From Tritrichomonas musculus (Eukaryota; Parabasalia; Tritrichomonadida; Tritrichomonadidae), in NCBI GenBank assembly GCA_039105265.1, contig JAPFFF010000350.1, positions 1 to 25,273 of the forward strand: a DNA stretch of 25,273 nucleotides, given 5' to 3'. The translations under genes and the position numbers were made by a program. This document shows, piece by piece, positions 7,064 to 15,817 of the stretch (positions are counted from its first letter, which is position 1; every line of letters starts with the position of its first letter). The notes beneath the pieces are model-generated. The model did no database searches and was not told the origin of the DNA. It saw only the letters and a list, made by a program, of their open reading frames with translations.

Positions 7064-8980
7064 TCACTTCTTCACCAATTTATATACACGGCCTCTCTTA
7101 CCATTAACTCTGTTATATCTCATATTAACTTCATACCCATCTGGTATTGTCTTAACATCGATTCCATAATAATTATATAGATCTCTTTTATTAGTAAATT
7201 CTATATCTGTAATAGGTTCATCCGCTGTAGTGGAATACGTAGTATCATTGGTGGATTCATCTGCGGTAGCAGAGTACGAAGTATCAACGATCTCATCATT
7301 AGTAGTGGTTTCTACAACGATCTCATTAGTAGTAGTGGATTTATCAACGATCTCAGCATTAGCAGTGGATTTATCAACGATCTCATTAGTAGTAGGTTCA
7401 TCAAAGATATCATCATCACTTATACATTCATCATCATAATCAATAATATATTCGTCATTCTCTTCGAGAACTTCACTTTGTGAATCATCTGTTTTACCGA
7501 ATCGCACACGCCCGAATTTATATAATACATCATCCCAATTCGCTATACTCATTTCATTCCATGCTCTATCACGTAAGCTATTTAAATGTCGTTCATATCG
7601 ATTGTTGGGTATCGAGTACTTTCTCTTATTCATGTGCTTCCCATATCGAACATATACATATACATCCGAATTTCGATTTCGATTTCTACCTAGAAATTGC
7701 TTAATACTAGATACAGTATCGATGTATGTTTGGATGAATATAGATAAGATATTCTCTTTAATAGACTGTCCGTTCTGTATTGATGAGGTAGATATGATAA
7801 CATCAACATCTTCTTCGAATAATCCATCTTCATTCAGCTTAATCTCTTTGTTATCACCTGTATATAGAGCGACCTTGTATCTATCTCTCAAACAATTCTT
7901 CAATCTATTACACTCTTTCTTATCTTCTATCTTCACTAATACCTTATCATAATTCATTATCTTAGTATCGATTAAGTTAACTATAGCATCACGTTGTTCA
8001 TCAGCATCTGATAACAACTTATTAACATAGATATTTCGTTTATATCTCTCATCAATATGTGGATTAACGATTATGTAATCTCTAAAGCAGGCGAAGTTCT
8101 TAATATCATCAGCAGTAGCACTTATTAATGCTACCTTATCGAACTCTTTAGTAATCTCTATTAATCCTATATGGTGTAGTAACATGTGTGCTTCATCAAT
8201 CACTAGGAAGTAATCGAGTCGTTGCTCTTTCATATAGTATTCTTCAAGTAAGTCGTCTAAGCACTTGGAAGCAGTGTTGTAAGTAGTAATAATTATGTTA
8301 ACTTCATTATATACAGCTTTACGAAATTCACTAAACGCGTTATCATTAACACATAATTGAATATTGAGATCTTTATTCAACTTGGTATAGAACTCTTCAG
8401 CGATATTCACTGTTGGAACAATTACCATAAACTTCTCTGTATTATGTGACGAAATCCATTTACGAATAGCAGTCGATTTACCAGAGCCGATTGGAGCTTC
8501 ACATATGAACTTCTTAGTTCTAATTTGTTTAGTAATCTTACGTAAATCATACTTGTTGTGATCCATACAATAATAATAATCTTCATAATGCATATAATCG
8601 ATTACATCGCCATTCTCATCACAAAGTTCTAGTGAATCATCGATATTTACTGGTGGTTCACCACTAGTGAGGTGTTTAATCGTTGTTTCATCATCTAACG
8701 GTTTGTCGTTCTTATCGAAGTAACCTTCACACTCTATATTGTATACTCGTTCAGGTATCTCATCAAACATCTGCCATCGTATGTAACAAGGATCTTGCAC
8801 TTCAACCGGTTGTTCTTTCAATGGATCTGCGTTAGCAGAGTATGAAGTATCGTCATCATATCTATAATCATTAACAGACTCATATTTTATATCTTCGTGT
8901 ACGTAACTGTATAACATAGTGTTCAGTGTCATTGGTTTCAGTTGGATAAAATTTTCATGTAATTCACATATCAAACTCAT
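7064..8980 (-). CDS. Superfamily 2 helicase, UL9/origin-binding-like, of DNA-virus type
   Basis: The protein has 638 residues with helicase motifs in order: Walker A APIGSGKST (162-170), motif Ia VPTVNIAEEF (188-197), Ib ITTYNT (231-236), DEAH box (262-265), SAT (287-289), IV near KVLVKIEDKKECNRL (346-360), V VIISTSSIQNGQSI (394-407) and VI QFLGRNRNR (428-436). The compact DEAH core with a Q-x-x-GR-x-R type motif VI is typical of the herpesvirus origin-binding-protein family and its giant-virus relatives, which unwind DNA at replication origins using ATP. The first 150 residues are acidic and match nothing I know. Residues 500-598 are a Ser/Thr/Asp/Glu-rich linker with tandem TTNEIVDKS-like units, and the end is basic (GKRGRVYKLVKK). 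The motif DTSYSAxAD appears both near the N-terminus (44-52) and twice in the linker. The first ATG at 8980 is used. The frame looks whole. Origin binding itself is inference. Confidence 0.8.
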   Translation of the reverse strand: MSLICELHENFIQLKPMTLNTMLYSYVHEDIKYESVNDYRYDDDTSYSANADPLKEQPVEVQDPCYIRWQMFDEIPERVYNIECEGYFDKNDKPLDDETTIKHLTSGEPPVNIDDSLELCDENGDVIDYMHYEDYYYCMDHNKYDLRKITKQIRTKKFICEAPIGSGKSTAIRKWISSHNTEKFMVIVPTVNIAEEFYTKLNKDLNIQLCVNDNAFSEFRKAVYNEVNIIITTYNTASKCLDDLLEEYYMKEQRLDYFLVIDEAHMLLHHIGLIEITKEFDKVALISATADDIKNFACFRDYIIVNPHIDERYKRNIYVNKLLSDADEQRDAIVNLIDTKIMNYDKVLVKIEDKKECNRLKNCLRDRYKVALYTGDNKEIKLNEDGLFEEDVDVIISTSSIQNGQSIKENILSIFIQTYIDTVSSIKQFLGRNRNRNSDVYVYVRYGKHMNKRKYSIPNNRYERHLNSLRDRAWNEMSIANWDDVLYKFGRVRFGKTDDSQSEVLEENDEYIIDYDDECISDDDIFDEPTTNEIVDKSTANAEIVDKSTTTNEIVVETTTNDEIVDTSYSATADESTNDTTYSTTADEPITDIEFTNKRDLYNYYGIDVKTIPDGYEVNMRYNRVNGKRGRVYKLVKK

Positions 8981-9383
8981 TGTTTATACATTTAGTCATC
9001 CAATATATGTTATAATAGTCCTTCATTATATGCCACTATTAGTTCTACTTTATTGGAACACAATCTCGATATGTCGTATATGAGCATTGCTATGGAAATG
9101 TTTGGAAACGGTTTCATATTAAAATAGCCGATTTCGCCTATTATAATAGTTTATTTTCGCCATTATTTTAGGTTATCTCTATTAGTATTTTCATATATTA
9201 ATAGATCGTAGACATATATCTATAGTCTTGTGCCACAAGTAGCACTAAAATAAATACAAAAACAGCTGATTTTGGGGGTTTTCGTCAATTAAATTAGCTG
9301 TCACACGACTGTGGCGGGTATATATACTAATTAAGTCGAGGATGACAAAAATGTAATTGTTGGTAGACTGAATGAATTAGGTG
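8981..9383. other. Region upstream of the helicase gene, right part of the virus-like island
   Basis: No gene is seen. The region contains two TTATAATAGT words, a repeated short phrase around GCCGATTTCGCCTATTATAATAG (9126-9150), and the near-palindrome CTTGTGCCACAAG (9227-9239). It should contain the helicase promoter. Composition returns to extreme AT after about 9430. Confidence 0.45.
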
Positions 9384-9429
9384 TTAAGCGAGTGCGGAGC
9401 GAGTGAAACGAGAGTAGCACTCCTTAACC
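9381..9429. repeat. Long hairpin with GAG-rich loop at the right edge of the island
   Basis: TTAAG (9384-9388) pairs with CTTAA (9423-9427), and AGTGC (9391-9395) pairs with GCACT (9417-9421). The loop is GAG-rich with the direct repeat GCGAGTG twice. It is the most GC-rich spot for several kilobases. It may be a terminator, a replication or packaging structure, or the end of the island. Confidence 0.5.
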
Positions 9430-9440
9430 TTACTACTCAC

Positions 9441-10171
9441 TGATATAGAGGCAATTTGATAAGCTTAAAAAAAAAAATGATTTCTGCAAGAGCATAATAA
9501 GGTAAAGTATTCAATTTTAAATCTTTCAAAAAGTGAATGAAAGAATGAGTGTTTTATAACTAATATCATGATCAAAAAAAATCTTGATTGGAGCAATGTT
9601 GATAAAAAACAATAAGTTGTAATATTTCGTGTTTGCTTGCTCTTAAATATTTCCATGAATGAAGATATGATAAGGAATATTTTTTAGATCAATAGGCACA
9701 AGTTGGAAAAAAAGGCTGTTAAACTAGTTTTATTTTGAAATCTTATTATGAAATAAATAAAAAAATCTGGAATCGTGACGTTGGATTTCTTTTTATTGCT
9801 AATTTCATTTTTTGAGTACTTTATTTTTTATACTCCTCAGAAATCTCTTTTTTTCTCACAATTTTTTTCAATTAAAAATATTTTACAGCTATCAAACAAC
9901 TCAGAAAATCGTTATCAATTTTCTTAGACTTCAATTTTTTTCAAAGAATATTAATTCAATTTTATATCATGGATTGATAATTTTATTTGAAATAAACTTA
10001 TCAATTTTTTTTTTCTTTTTCAAAAAATTAAAATATATTTTTTTTTATATTGAACGTCAATTTAATCTTTATATTTAGGGAATATATTTATTTCCTTATA
10101 TTTTATATTATATAATAATATTTCAAGTCATCCTGCATTTTTCATACCTAACTATGCTCTTTTCTGCATAA
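9441..10171. other. Gene-free AT-rich stretch
   Basis: Homopolymer-rich DNA. Two short frames here (9465-9656 and 9812-10078) are Phe/Ile/Leu-rich products of T-runs and are not called. No RNA or repeat pairing is seen apart from one ACTTTTTGAA-type word near 9526-9535. Confidence 0.55.
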
Positions 10172-11164
10172 TACCCGTTTCCCCCTCTAATTGGTAAACT
10201 TTTTCAAGTATATAAAATTCAATATAGTTAACTAAAAAAAAATCTTCTTTGTTAACATATGAGAGTAAATTTTTTCTAATGTTTGATATTCAAAAAAAAT
10301 AAAATCACTAGTATTTTATTAATAATGAATACCTGAAATGCATTATAGCTTAAGAATACCTTAAAAGCTTTGATTTTATTAAAAATTCAATTTTGAATAA
10401 AAAGCAATAAAAAAACAATAAAATATATTTTTGTATGATTTATTAAAAAAAATTCAATACTTTATTTGTTATCCAATTCATTTTTCGATTATCGCTTAAA
10501 GAAAATGCAAGTTTGTGACACGCTTTTTTAATTATTTTGATTAGGAACGTTTTCATTATTAACACTATTAATTTTTATATACTTTTTCGTTTTTTAGCGC
10601 ATTACTATATCAAAATTCCGAAATTTATTATTTTTGAGCAAATCAGTTCAGAAAATATCATTTACATTAATTTACATTAATTTTATAATGAATTTTAGCA
10701 TCAAAATTGCGATAATCTCATTTTCGCCACATTTTTTTTTTTTAAATTTTGGAGATAAAATAATTTTTTTATTATCATTATTAGTTTTTTCTTTCAAATA
10801 AATTCAATTTTTAGCTTATAATTGACCTTTTTTCTTTTCTTTTTTTTTTTTTTTCAAAAACTTTAATTATCCAATATTTTTAAAAGGTATGGAAACTTCT
10901 ACCCACTCGACAGATCATTTTTCTTTCAGAATATAATTTTTAAATGATGGTATTAATGATAAATATAGTATAAAAAATACATATTTTTCGAGAGGAATTT
11001 AAGATAAAAATAAATTATTTTTTTGTAAAAAATTGAATCCTAATCTGGTTATCTTAATTCAAAAAACAAGTTTTTTTTATTTTTTTAATTATATTATTTT
11101 TAAATAGAATTATATAAGTAATTTATATTTCATGAAGAAGAATTCGAAATTAATCATTTTTTAT

Positions 11165-11188
11165 ATTCATATCACAAGTGATATGAAT
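11165..11188. repeat. Perfect palindrome ATTCATATCAC-AA-GTGATATGAAT
   Basis: The arms are 11 bases and perfect, with a 2-base spacer. A sister palindrome lies at 11819-11840 with the core TTCATATCAT. The two may be matching ends of one small element or a repeated protein-binding site. Confidence 0.6.
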
Positions 11189-11369
11189 TATTTTAACCTA
11201 AAAGGCGAATTTTTTTTTACCTAAGAGGCGAATTTCAAAATTTTGAAATTTATGAGTTTAATCAGGAAATTGTTTTCTAATTTTCTTCATATTGATGTTA
11301 AAAATTCTATTCCCGATTCGTTCAAATCACTTTTTCCATTTTTATTGTTGATTATAAAGCATCAAAGAT

Positions 11370-11660
11370 AAGCAAACCAAGCAAAAAATATTCATTTTTA
11401 ATATTTTTTCCTAAAACTCAAGCAAATTCGACAAATTCACTAAATAAAAGCGATTTACAAAATAACTATCGTACAAATTCCAGCAAATAGTTGGCAGATG
11501 AAAAAACTATCGATGATTCATTTGTTTATAAGAAAAATAAAACGTACTGGAATTAATAAAAGAATTATTTTGTAAATCGCTTTTATTTAGTGAGTTTTTT
11601 GAATTTGTTTGAGCTTTAGGAAAAGACATTCTAAAATAATTATCTTTGCATGGTTTGCTT
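11370..11660. repeat. Fold-back element, 96-base arms around a 99-base centre
   Basis: Left arm 11370-11465 and right arm 11565-11660 are inverted copies. The inner 28 bases (11438-11465 against 11565-11592) are perfect, and the outer ends AAGCAAACC/GGTTTGCTT match again, with diverged DNA between. Equal arm lengths show a true fold-back rather than chance. A third, more diverged copy of the right arm follows at 11691-11770 in the same orientation. It resembles a MITE. Confidence 0.7.
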
Positions 11661-11818
11661 TTCCACGTTGCGCTGGGATATACCTAAAAATTGTTTTGTA
11701 AACTACTCTTATTTAGTTATTTTGTTGAGTTTATTTGTGTCTTTGGAAGAATTACTTTAAAAAAATAAATTAACCTTTTTGGTCAAAAAATTTTCATCTT
11801 TATTGGTCAATAATAAAT

Positions 11819-11840
11819 TTCATATCATCAATGATATGAA
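11819..11840. repeat. Perfect palindrome TTCATATCAT-CA-ATGATATGAA
   Basis: The arms are 10 bases and perfect, with a 2-base spacer. It shares the TTCATATCA core with the palindrome at 11165-11188. Together they flank the fold-back element and its third arm copy. Confidence 0.6.
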
Positions 11841-12348
11841 CTATACAAAAAATTGATAACATCATAAAAGATCTCCAAATCCACTCGAAAAACATGGCCT
11901 TTTTTTTATTTTATTTTCTAATAAATAAAAAAATGAAGAACATATAAAAAAACTAAAAACTTTTGTCGACTCGTTCATCTTTAAATTGATTTTTTCTTAA
12001 AAAAACATTTTTTTCTCATTATGCATTTTATGAGATTTGAATTAAGCACTTTCATGCTATTTTCAAATATGTTAATAATATGATAAAACAATATTAGACA
12101 TGTATTAAACTTTGATGAGGTTTTTTCCGTTGATCAAAAATTTCCAATTTTTGGATTTCATTTTTTTCTTGTTTTTCGGTAATAAAATTAAAATTATTTT
12201 TTTTTGAATTTATATTTATGCTACAAATATTTTATACATGACGATGGACTAATTTTTAATAAAAAATGATCAATATTCAAGCTTTTTTTGCATAAAATAA
12301 AATTGAATTGAAAAAGAGTTTCCATACCTTTTATTTTTATTATTCATT

Positions 12349-12349
<1 letters not shown>

Positions 12350-12383
<34 letters not shown>
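12350..12383. repeat. A34 homopolymer
   Basis: An uninterrupted run of 34 A, the longest in the window. It could be a microsatellite or the relic tail of a retroposed copy. No coding or RNA sequence is recognisable upstream of it. Confidence 0.8.
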
Positions 12384-12385
<2 letters not shown>

Positions 12386-13342
12386 ATTTTTATGATTTTT
12401 CTTTTCGCAATTATAACAATTGTACTGTTTTATTTTTATTGTTTGTGAAAAAATGAAGTACGATAAAAAGATAACAAATAGCATTTCAAAATTGAGACCA
12501 TAACCTTTTTCATTGGAAAATCAAAATAAAGAAGCATTTAGGCATCTTTTCCTATGCCTATTTTCCTTTATCAATGCAATTTATTATCATTTCTGAATTC
12601 AATTTTTTTAATTTGGGTGTATAACAAAATTTTTATTTATTATTATAACGAGCATCAATATGATCCAAATAATAACATTATAAAATATTGATTTTTCCCG
12701 TTTGCCCTCTTTTTACCTTAATTTCAAAAAAAAATTAATTTTTAATAACGAACAAGAAGAAAGATTTTTTCCAATTCTTCTGAAATTAAATTTGGTTCAT
12801 GTATGAGATAAATAATCTGATATAATTTCGTTGTTACTCCTTTTCATTTTTCGAAAATTTTCAAAATAAGATATATTTCATGTAGCAAAATCTCTAATTT
12901 TCTATTTTTAATCAAACAATTCGCTTTAATATTCATTACATTATGATTTTATGCACACTTTTTTCAAGAATGTGTCAAAATCATGGAGATTTTTCACAAA
13001 CATTATTACATTTTTTCAGAAGAAAAAATAATCATGGAAATAAATTCGATCAAATTGATTTATATTTAGATGGCTTTATTTAACTATAAGCAAAAACTAT
13101 CAGATGCATCGACATATTGCTATGACTAAATAATTCATATTTTTCATGAAATATTTTTTTATATATTTATTATATTTATATAAATATCAATTGAATAAAC
13201 ATATATTTTAAGTTTAATTATTAATTTGAAAATTATTTATTGAGATATATCAAAAACTTTAAAATCATACGTTATTCTATTCAATTTTTATTCTCAATTT
13301 CATTTAAAATTAATAACGTACAAATAAAAAAAAATAACGTAC
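12384..13342. other. Gene-free AT-rich interior of the 10172-13375 element
   Basis: I see no gene, RNA or strong repeat. The frames are all interrupted and rich in Asn, Ile, Lys and Phe, as expected from random AT-rich sequence. Confidence 0.5.
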
Positions 13343-13375
13343 AAAAAGTTTGCCAATTAGAGGGGGAGACGGGTA

Positions 13376-13736
13376 AAATTACGGAAACATTTGTAAATTC
13401 ATATTCTGTGAATATTTTTTGCATCAGTCAGCAAGATATGAATAATTATTATGTATCATATTTGGAATGCGAATTAATATTTTCGTTAATATTTGGATAT
13501 AGAATCGGATTTGCTAGATTGAAAGCGATTTCCGATTGGGAATTATGTGATTTTTCCGAATAAAAACTTGATTCCATTCATGAAAAATTGATTTTAAGAA
13601 TTTTTCATAGAAGATATCTGTTTTTTTGTGAGAAAAGAATGAAAAAAATTAGAAATTGTGAGAAAATATTTAAGCCAAAAAAATTGAGAAAAAAAAATGG
13701 GGGCCTGATTTTTGAGTTTAAGTTTAAAATACTAAC
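13376..13736. other. Unassigned stretch with a short open frame
   Basis: Just outside the right end of the 10172-13375 element, an open frame continues to 13563. Its last 40 codons from an internal ATG (MNNYYVSYLECELIF) are less AT-driven than the neighbourhood and use Cys, Trp and Arg. It may be a scrap of a host or transposon gene. No family is recognised and I do not call it a gene. A GGGGGCC word occurs at 13699-13705. Confidence 0.35.
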
Positions 13737-13850
13737 AGTTATTTGTTAACTTAAGATGTAGATTATTGCCTTAACCGAAGGGGTAGGTTAAGGCCCCGAG
13801 AATTAGGACCCCCTAAGTCTAATCTGAGAAATCGTTAGTTAACAAAAACT
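13737..13850. repeat. Nested stem structure, possible structured RNA or element end
   Basis: Three stems nest: AGTTATTTGTTAAC (13737-13750) with GTTAACAAAAACT (13838-13850), AGATTA (13760-13765) with TAATCT (13820-13825), and CCTTAACC (13769-13776) with GGTTAAGG (13786-13793) around GAAGGGGTA. The segment is GC-richer than its surroundings. No Pol III boxes or coding frame are seen. Confidence 0.45.
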
Positions 13851-13897
13851 GAGAGTTTTTATGAATATGAAATCTATGGATGTTATTAGAAATACAT

Positions 13898-13930
13898 TAT
13901 ATTGTGCACACCATAGAAATGCACAATATA
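13898..13930. repeat. Perfect 10-bp hairpin abutting the 13930-16340 element
   Basis: TATATTGTGC (13898-13907) and GCACAATATA (13921-13930) pair around a 13-base loop. The hairpin touches the outer end of the left terminal repeat, so it may be part of the target site or of the element. Confidence 0.5.
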
Positions 13931-14381
13931 TTATAGTCCTAGCACGAGAAAATTTTCTTTTTTACACGAGAAAAAAATTTTTTTTTGATAATTATGATCA
14001 ACTTTTTCAGAAGGGAAAAAATTTTGTTTGGAAAAAAATTTGATTTTTCAATAAAAATTTTTTACCCGAAGATAAAATTTCCTAATTTTATTAAAAAAAA
14101 TTTTATTCCGAAAACGGTTTTTAATGAAGAAAAAATAATGCACAAATAACGAAAAAATTGTATGTCAAAAAAACTAGAAATTTCATCAAAAAAATCAAAA
14201 CAAAAAAACTTATTCTAATAATATAATGACTAAAGAAAAATGTTCTGAGCAAATTTTTTATAATTTAATTTGTTATTCATACAAAATCTTTTTATGGATT
14301 TAAAAAAAGGTATAACATTATGTTTCCGACTTTTAATAATAGAGATTTGGATATAAAATTGAAGAATTTTTTAATATAAAT

Positions 14382-14543
14382 GATGATGGAGTATTTATTA
14401 ATGTAATTGATGATGGAGTATTTGTTAATGTAATTGATGATTAAATGTTTATCAATGTATTTGATAATTGAGTATTTATTAATGTATTTGATGATTAAGA
14501 ATTTATTAATATAATTGATGATTGAGTTTTCATTAATGTATTT
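14382..14543. repeat. Minisatellite, six copies of a 27-bp unit
   Basis: Units start every 27 bases at 14382, 14409, 14436, 14463, 14490 and 14517, based on GATGATGGAGTATTTATTAA followed by TGTAATT. 27 is a multiple of three: the first two units read as DDGVFINVI-type nonapeptides, while later units contain stops. This may be a decayed coding repeat or simple tandem duplication. Confidence 0.85.
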
Positions 14544-14778
14544 TATAATATAACAGTTTTTGATATACTAGAAACTTGTTAAATTACTTTATATATAAAT
14601 TATAATCCTGTTGAATTTAAGGAAAATGTTGATTTTTTAGGAAAATCTGACAGAAGCCGTTTATTTTTTTAAAGACATTTTTAATCATTTTGAACTCAGT
14701 ATAAAAAATATAAATAAATTTAATACATAAAAATATTATAAATTCCATTATTAATATAATTATAAAAACAAAATCAAC

Positions 14779-15817
14779 TTTTAACTAATTTTCAAGAGAA
14801 TAATAAGATGATTATCAATTTAATTAATTTTAATATTTTGTGTTAAGAACCAGACAATCTAATTGTAATATGAAAAACAATGGTTTTAAGAGCTGATTTT
14901 CATATTAAAATCTTTACAAATCAAATTCTTTACCTCTTTATATTTTGTACGTTTAATATTTTTTTTTTAATACTCAAGTTCTAAATTATTACCAACAAGA
15001 TCAATTCCAAATTCTAAATTATTTAATACTCAAATTATTATAAACCAAATCAAATACAACCAGATTCTATATCATGTATGTAGCAGTAAGAGATAAGAAT
15101 TTCAAGATAAGAGTGATTATCAGATTATTAAGAAGTTTCAAAAATCAATTAAAGCTCTTGCTAGAATATCCTATCAATGCTTTTAAAGATGATAGAATAT
15201 GACATAGACATTTGTTACAAATCAGTTTTGAATCAAAGTAATTCAATTCTTAGAAGTAATGCTTACAAATAATCGAAAATTCTGAAGTTTTAAAATAAAT
15301 TTTCAATTGTTATCTGGTCTGAAATCTATCAAAATATTATATCAAAAGCATCATTAAATTCATTCAAAAGAAAAGCATTTGAAATAGATAATGCCAATAT
15401 ATACATGTATATAAGCATTCTTTTTAAAAGAACAAGATTCCAATAATCAATCAAAACAATTCAATAAAAGAGCTCAAAATCATTGGCATTATCTCTTTTT
15501 CAATGCATATATTTCGCACCAAGTATTTAAATTTAATATTTGAAAAAAGAAATTTAGAAATGGTTTATATTAAAAAATGAATATTCATAAATAAATCATC
15601 GAAATATTTTTGCATTCGTATTTGAAAAAATTTGATTGAGTTTTTAATGGAAAAAAAAAAAAGAGAAAATAAAGGCTTGAACCTATTTGGTAAAAAAAAT
15701 CGCCCTAAAATCCATTTTATACCAAGAAACTAATTGTATTGGTTGGCTTTTAACACAAAATATTAAAATTAATCAAATCGATATTATCATATTTATTCTC
15801 TTGAAAATTAGTTAAAA
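14779..15817. mobile_element. Nested 1.04-kb element with 68-base terminal inverted repeats
   Basis: Left arm 14779-14846 and right arm 15750-15817 are inverted copies. The outer 25 bases (TTTTAACTAATTTTCAAGAG and on) and the inner 24 bases are perfect, and the 19 bases between are equal in length but diverged. Weaker similarity runs a further 40 bases inward. The interior has no gene but includes a second stem, AGATAATGCCAAT (15386-15398) with its inverse at 15482-15494. It lies wholly inside the 13930-16340 element and therefore inserted later, or is its core. Confidence 0.7.
15386..15494. repeat. 13-bp inverted repeat inside the nested element
   Basis: AGATAATGCCAAT and its reverse complement enclose 83 bases. 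Flanking GCATTTGAAAT and TTTTTCAATGC extend the pairing imperfectly. An ATATACATGTATAT palindrome lies in the loop. It is possibly a small MITE within a MITE. Confidence 0.5.

Larger units (their letters stand above)
6158..9430. mobile_element. Virus-like island (DNA-virus-type helicase, paired small genes), family uncertain
   Basis: This 3.3-kb stretch stands out from the flanks: less AT-rich, with many CGA, ATC and TAC words and codon use unlike the host genes at 547-4461. It carries a UL9-like superfamily 2 helicase, two paralogous small proteins, a tRNA-like Pol III unit and strongly paired non-coding segments. UL9/origin-binding helicases are known from herpesviruses and many large nucleocytoplasmic DNA viruses, and virus-like DNA is common in trichomonad genomes (Polintons/Mavericks). 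No capsid, packaging ATPase, protease, PolB or integrase is in the window, so it is best called a piece of an integrated DNA virus or virus-like element. The frames in view look whole, which suggests a fairly recent arrival. I found no terminal repeats, so both edges are approximate. Confidence 0.5.
10882..12332. mobile_element. Possible nested element with AAAAGGTATGGAAACT terminal repeats
   Basis: AAAAGGTATGGAAACT (10882-10897) is found inverted, perfect over 16 bases, at 12317-12332. A related end, AAAGAGTTTGTATACCTTT, occurs alone near 19937-19955. The 1.45-kb interior has no gene. It is immediately followed on the right by a 34-base A run (12350-12383), which is also common behind reverse-transcribed copies, but no LINE or SINE features are seen. 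Confidence 0.4.
10172..13375. mobile_element. Candidate DNA transposon remnant bounded by 33-bp terminal inverted repeats
   Basis: A 33-base sequence starting TACCCGTTTCCCCCTCTAAT (10172-10204) recurs inverted at 13343-13375 with 31 of 33 identical. Both copies point inward, and both have TA at the outer edge, which would fit a Tc1/mariner-type TA target duplication. They are the only C-runs of this kind in the window. No transposase frame survives between them. The inside is AT-rich and holds further nested repeats. The family cannot be named from the ends alone. Confidence 0.6.

Noticed and set aside
7230-7952. Three plus-strand frames across the helicase gene
   Set aside because: They are antisense shadows of the helicase. 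The Ser/Val-rich one mirrors the helicase's TTNEIVDKS repeats.
12350-12383. Poly-A run as the tail of a LINE or SINE copy
   Set aside because: There is no reverse transcriptase, Pol III box or target duplication upstream. A simple microsatellite is enough.
13240-13563. Frame of 107 residues crossing the right end of the 10172-13375 element
   Set aside because: Its first half is terminal-repeat DNA and it lacks a plausible ATG. Only the last 40 codons look at all protein-like, which is too little to call.
13861-14043. Frame of 60 residues
   Set aside because: It runs through a hairpin and the terminal repeat of the 13930-16340 element, and its Phe/Lys-rich content comes from A/T runs.
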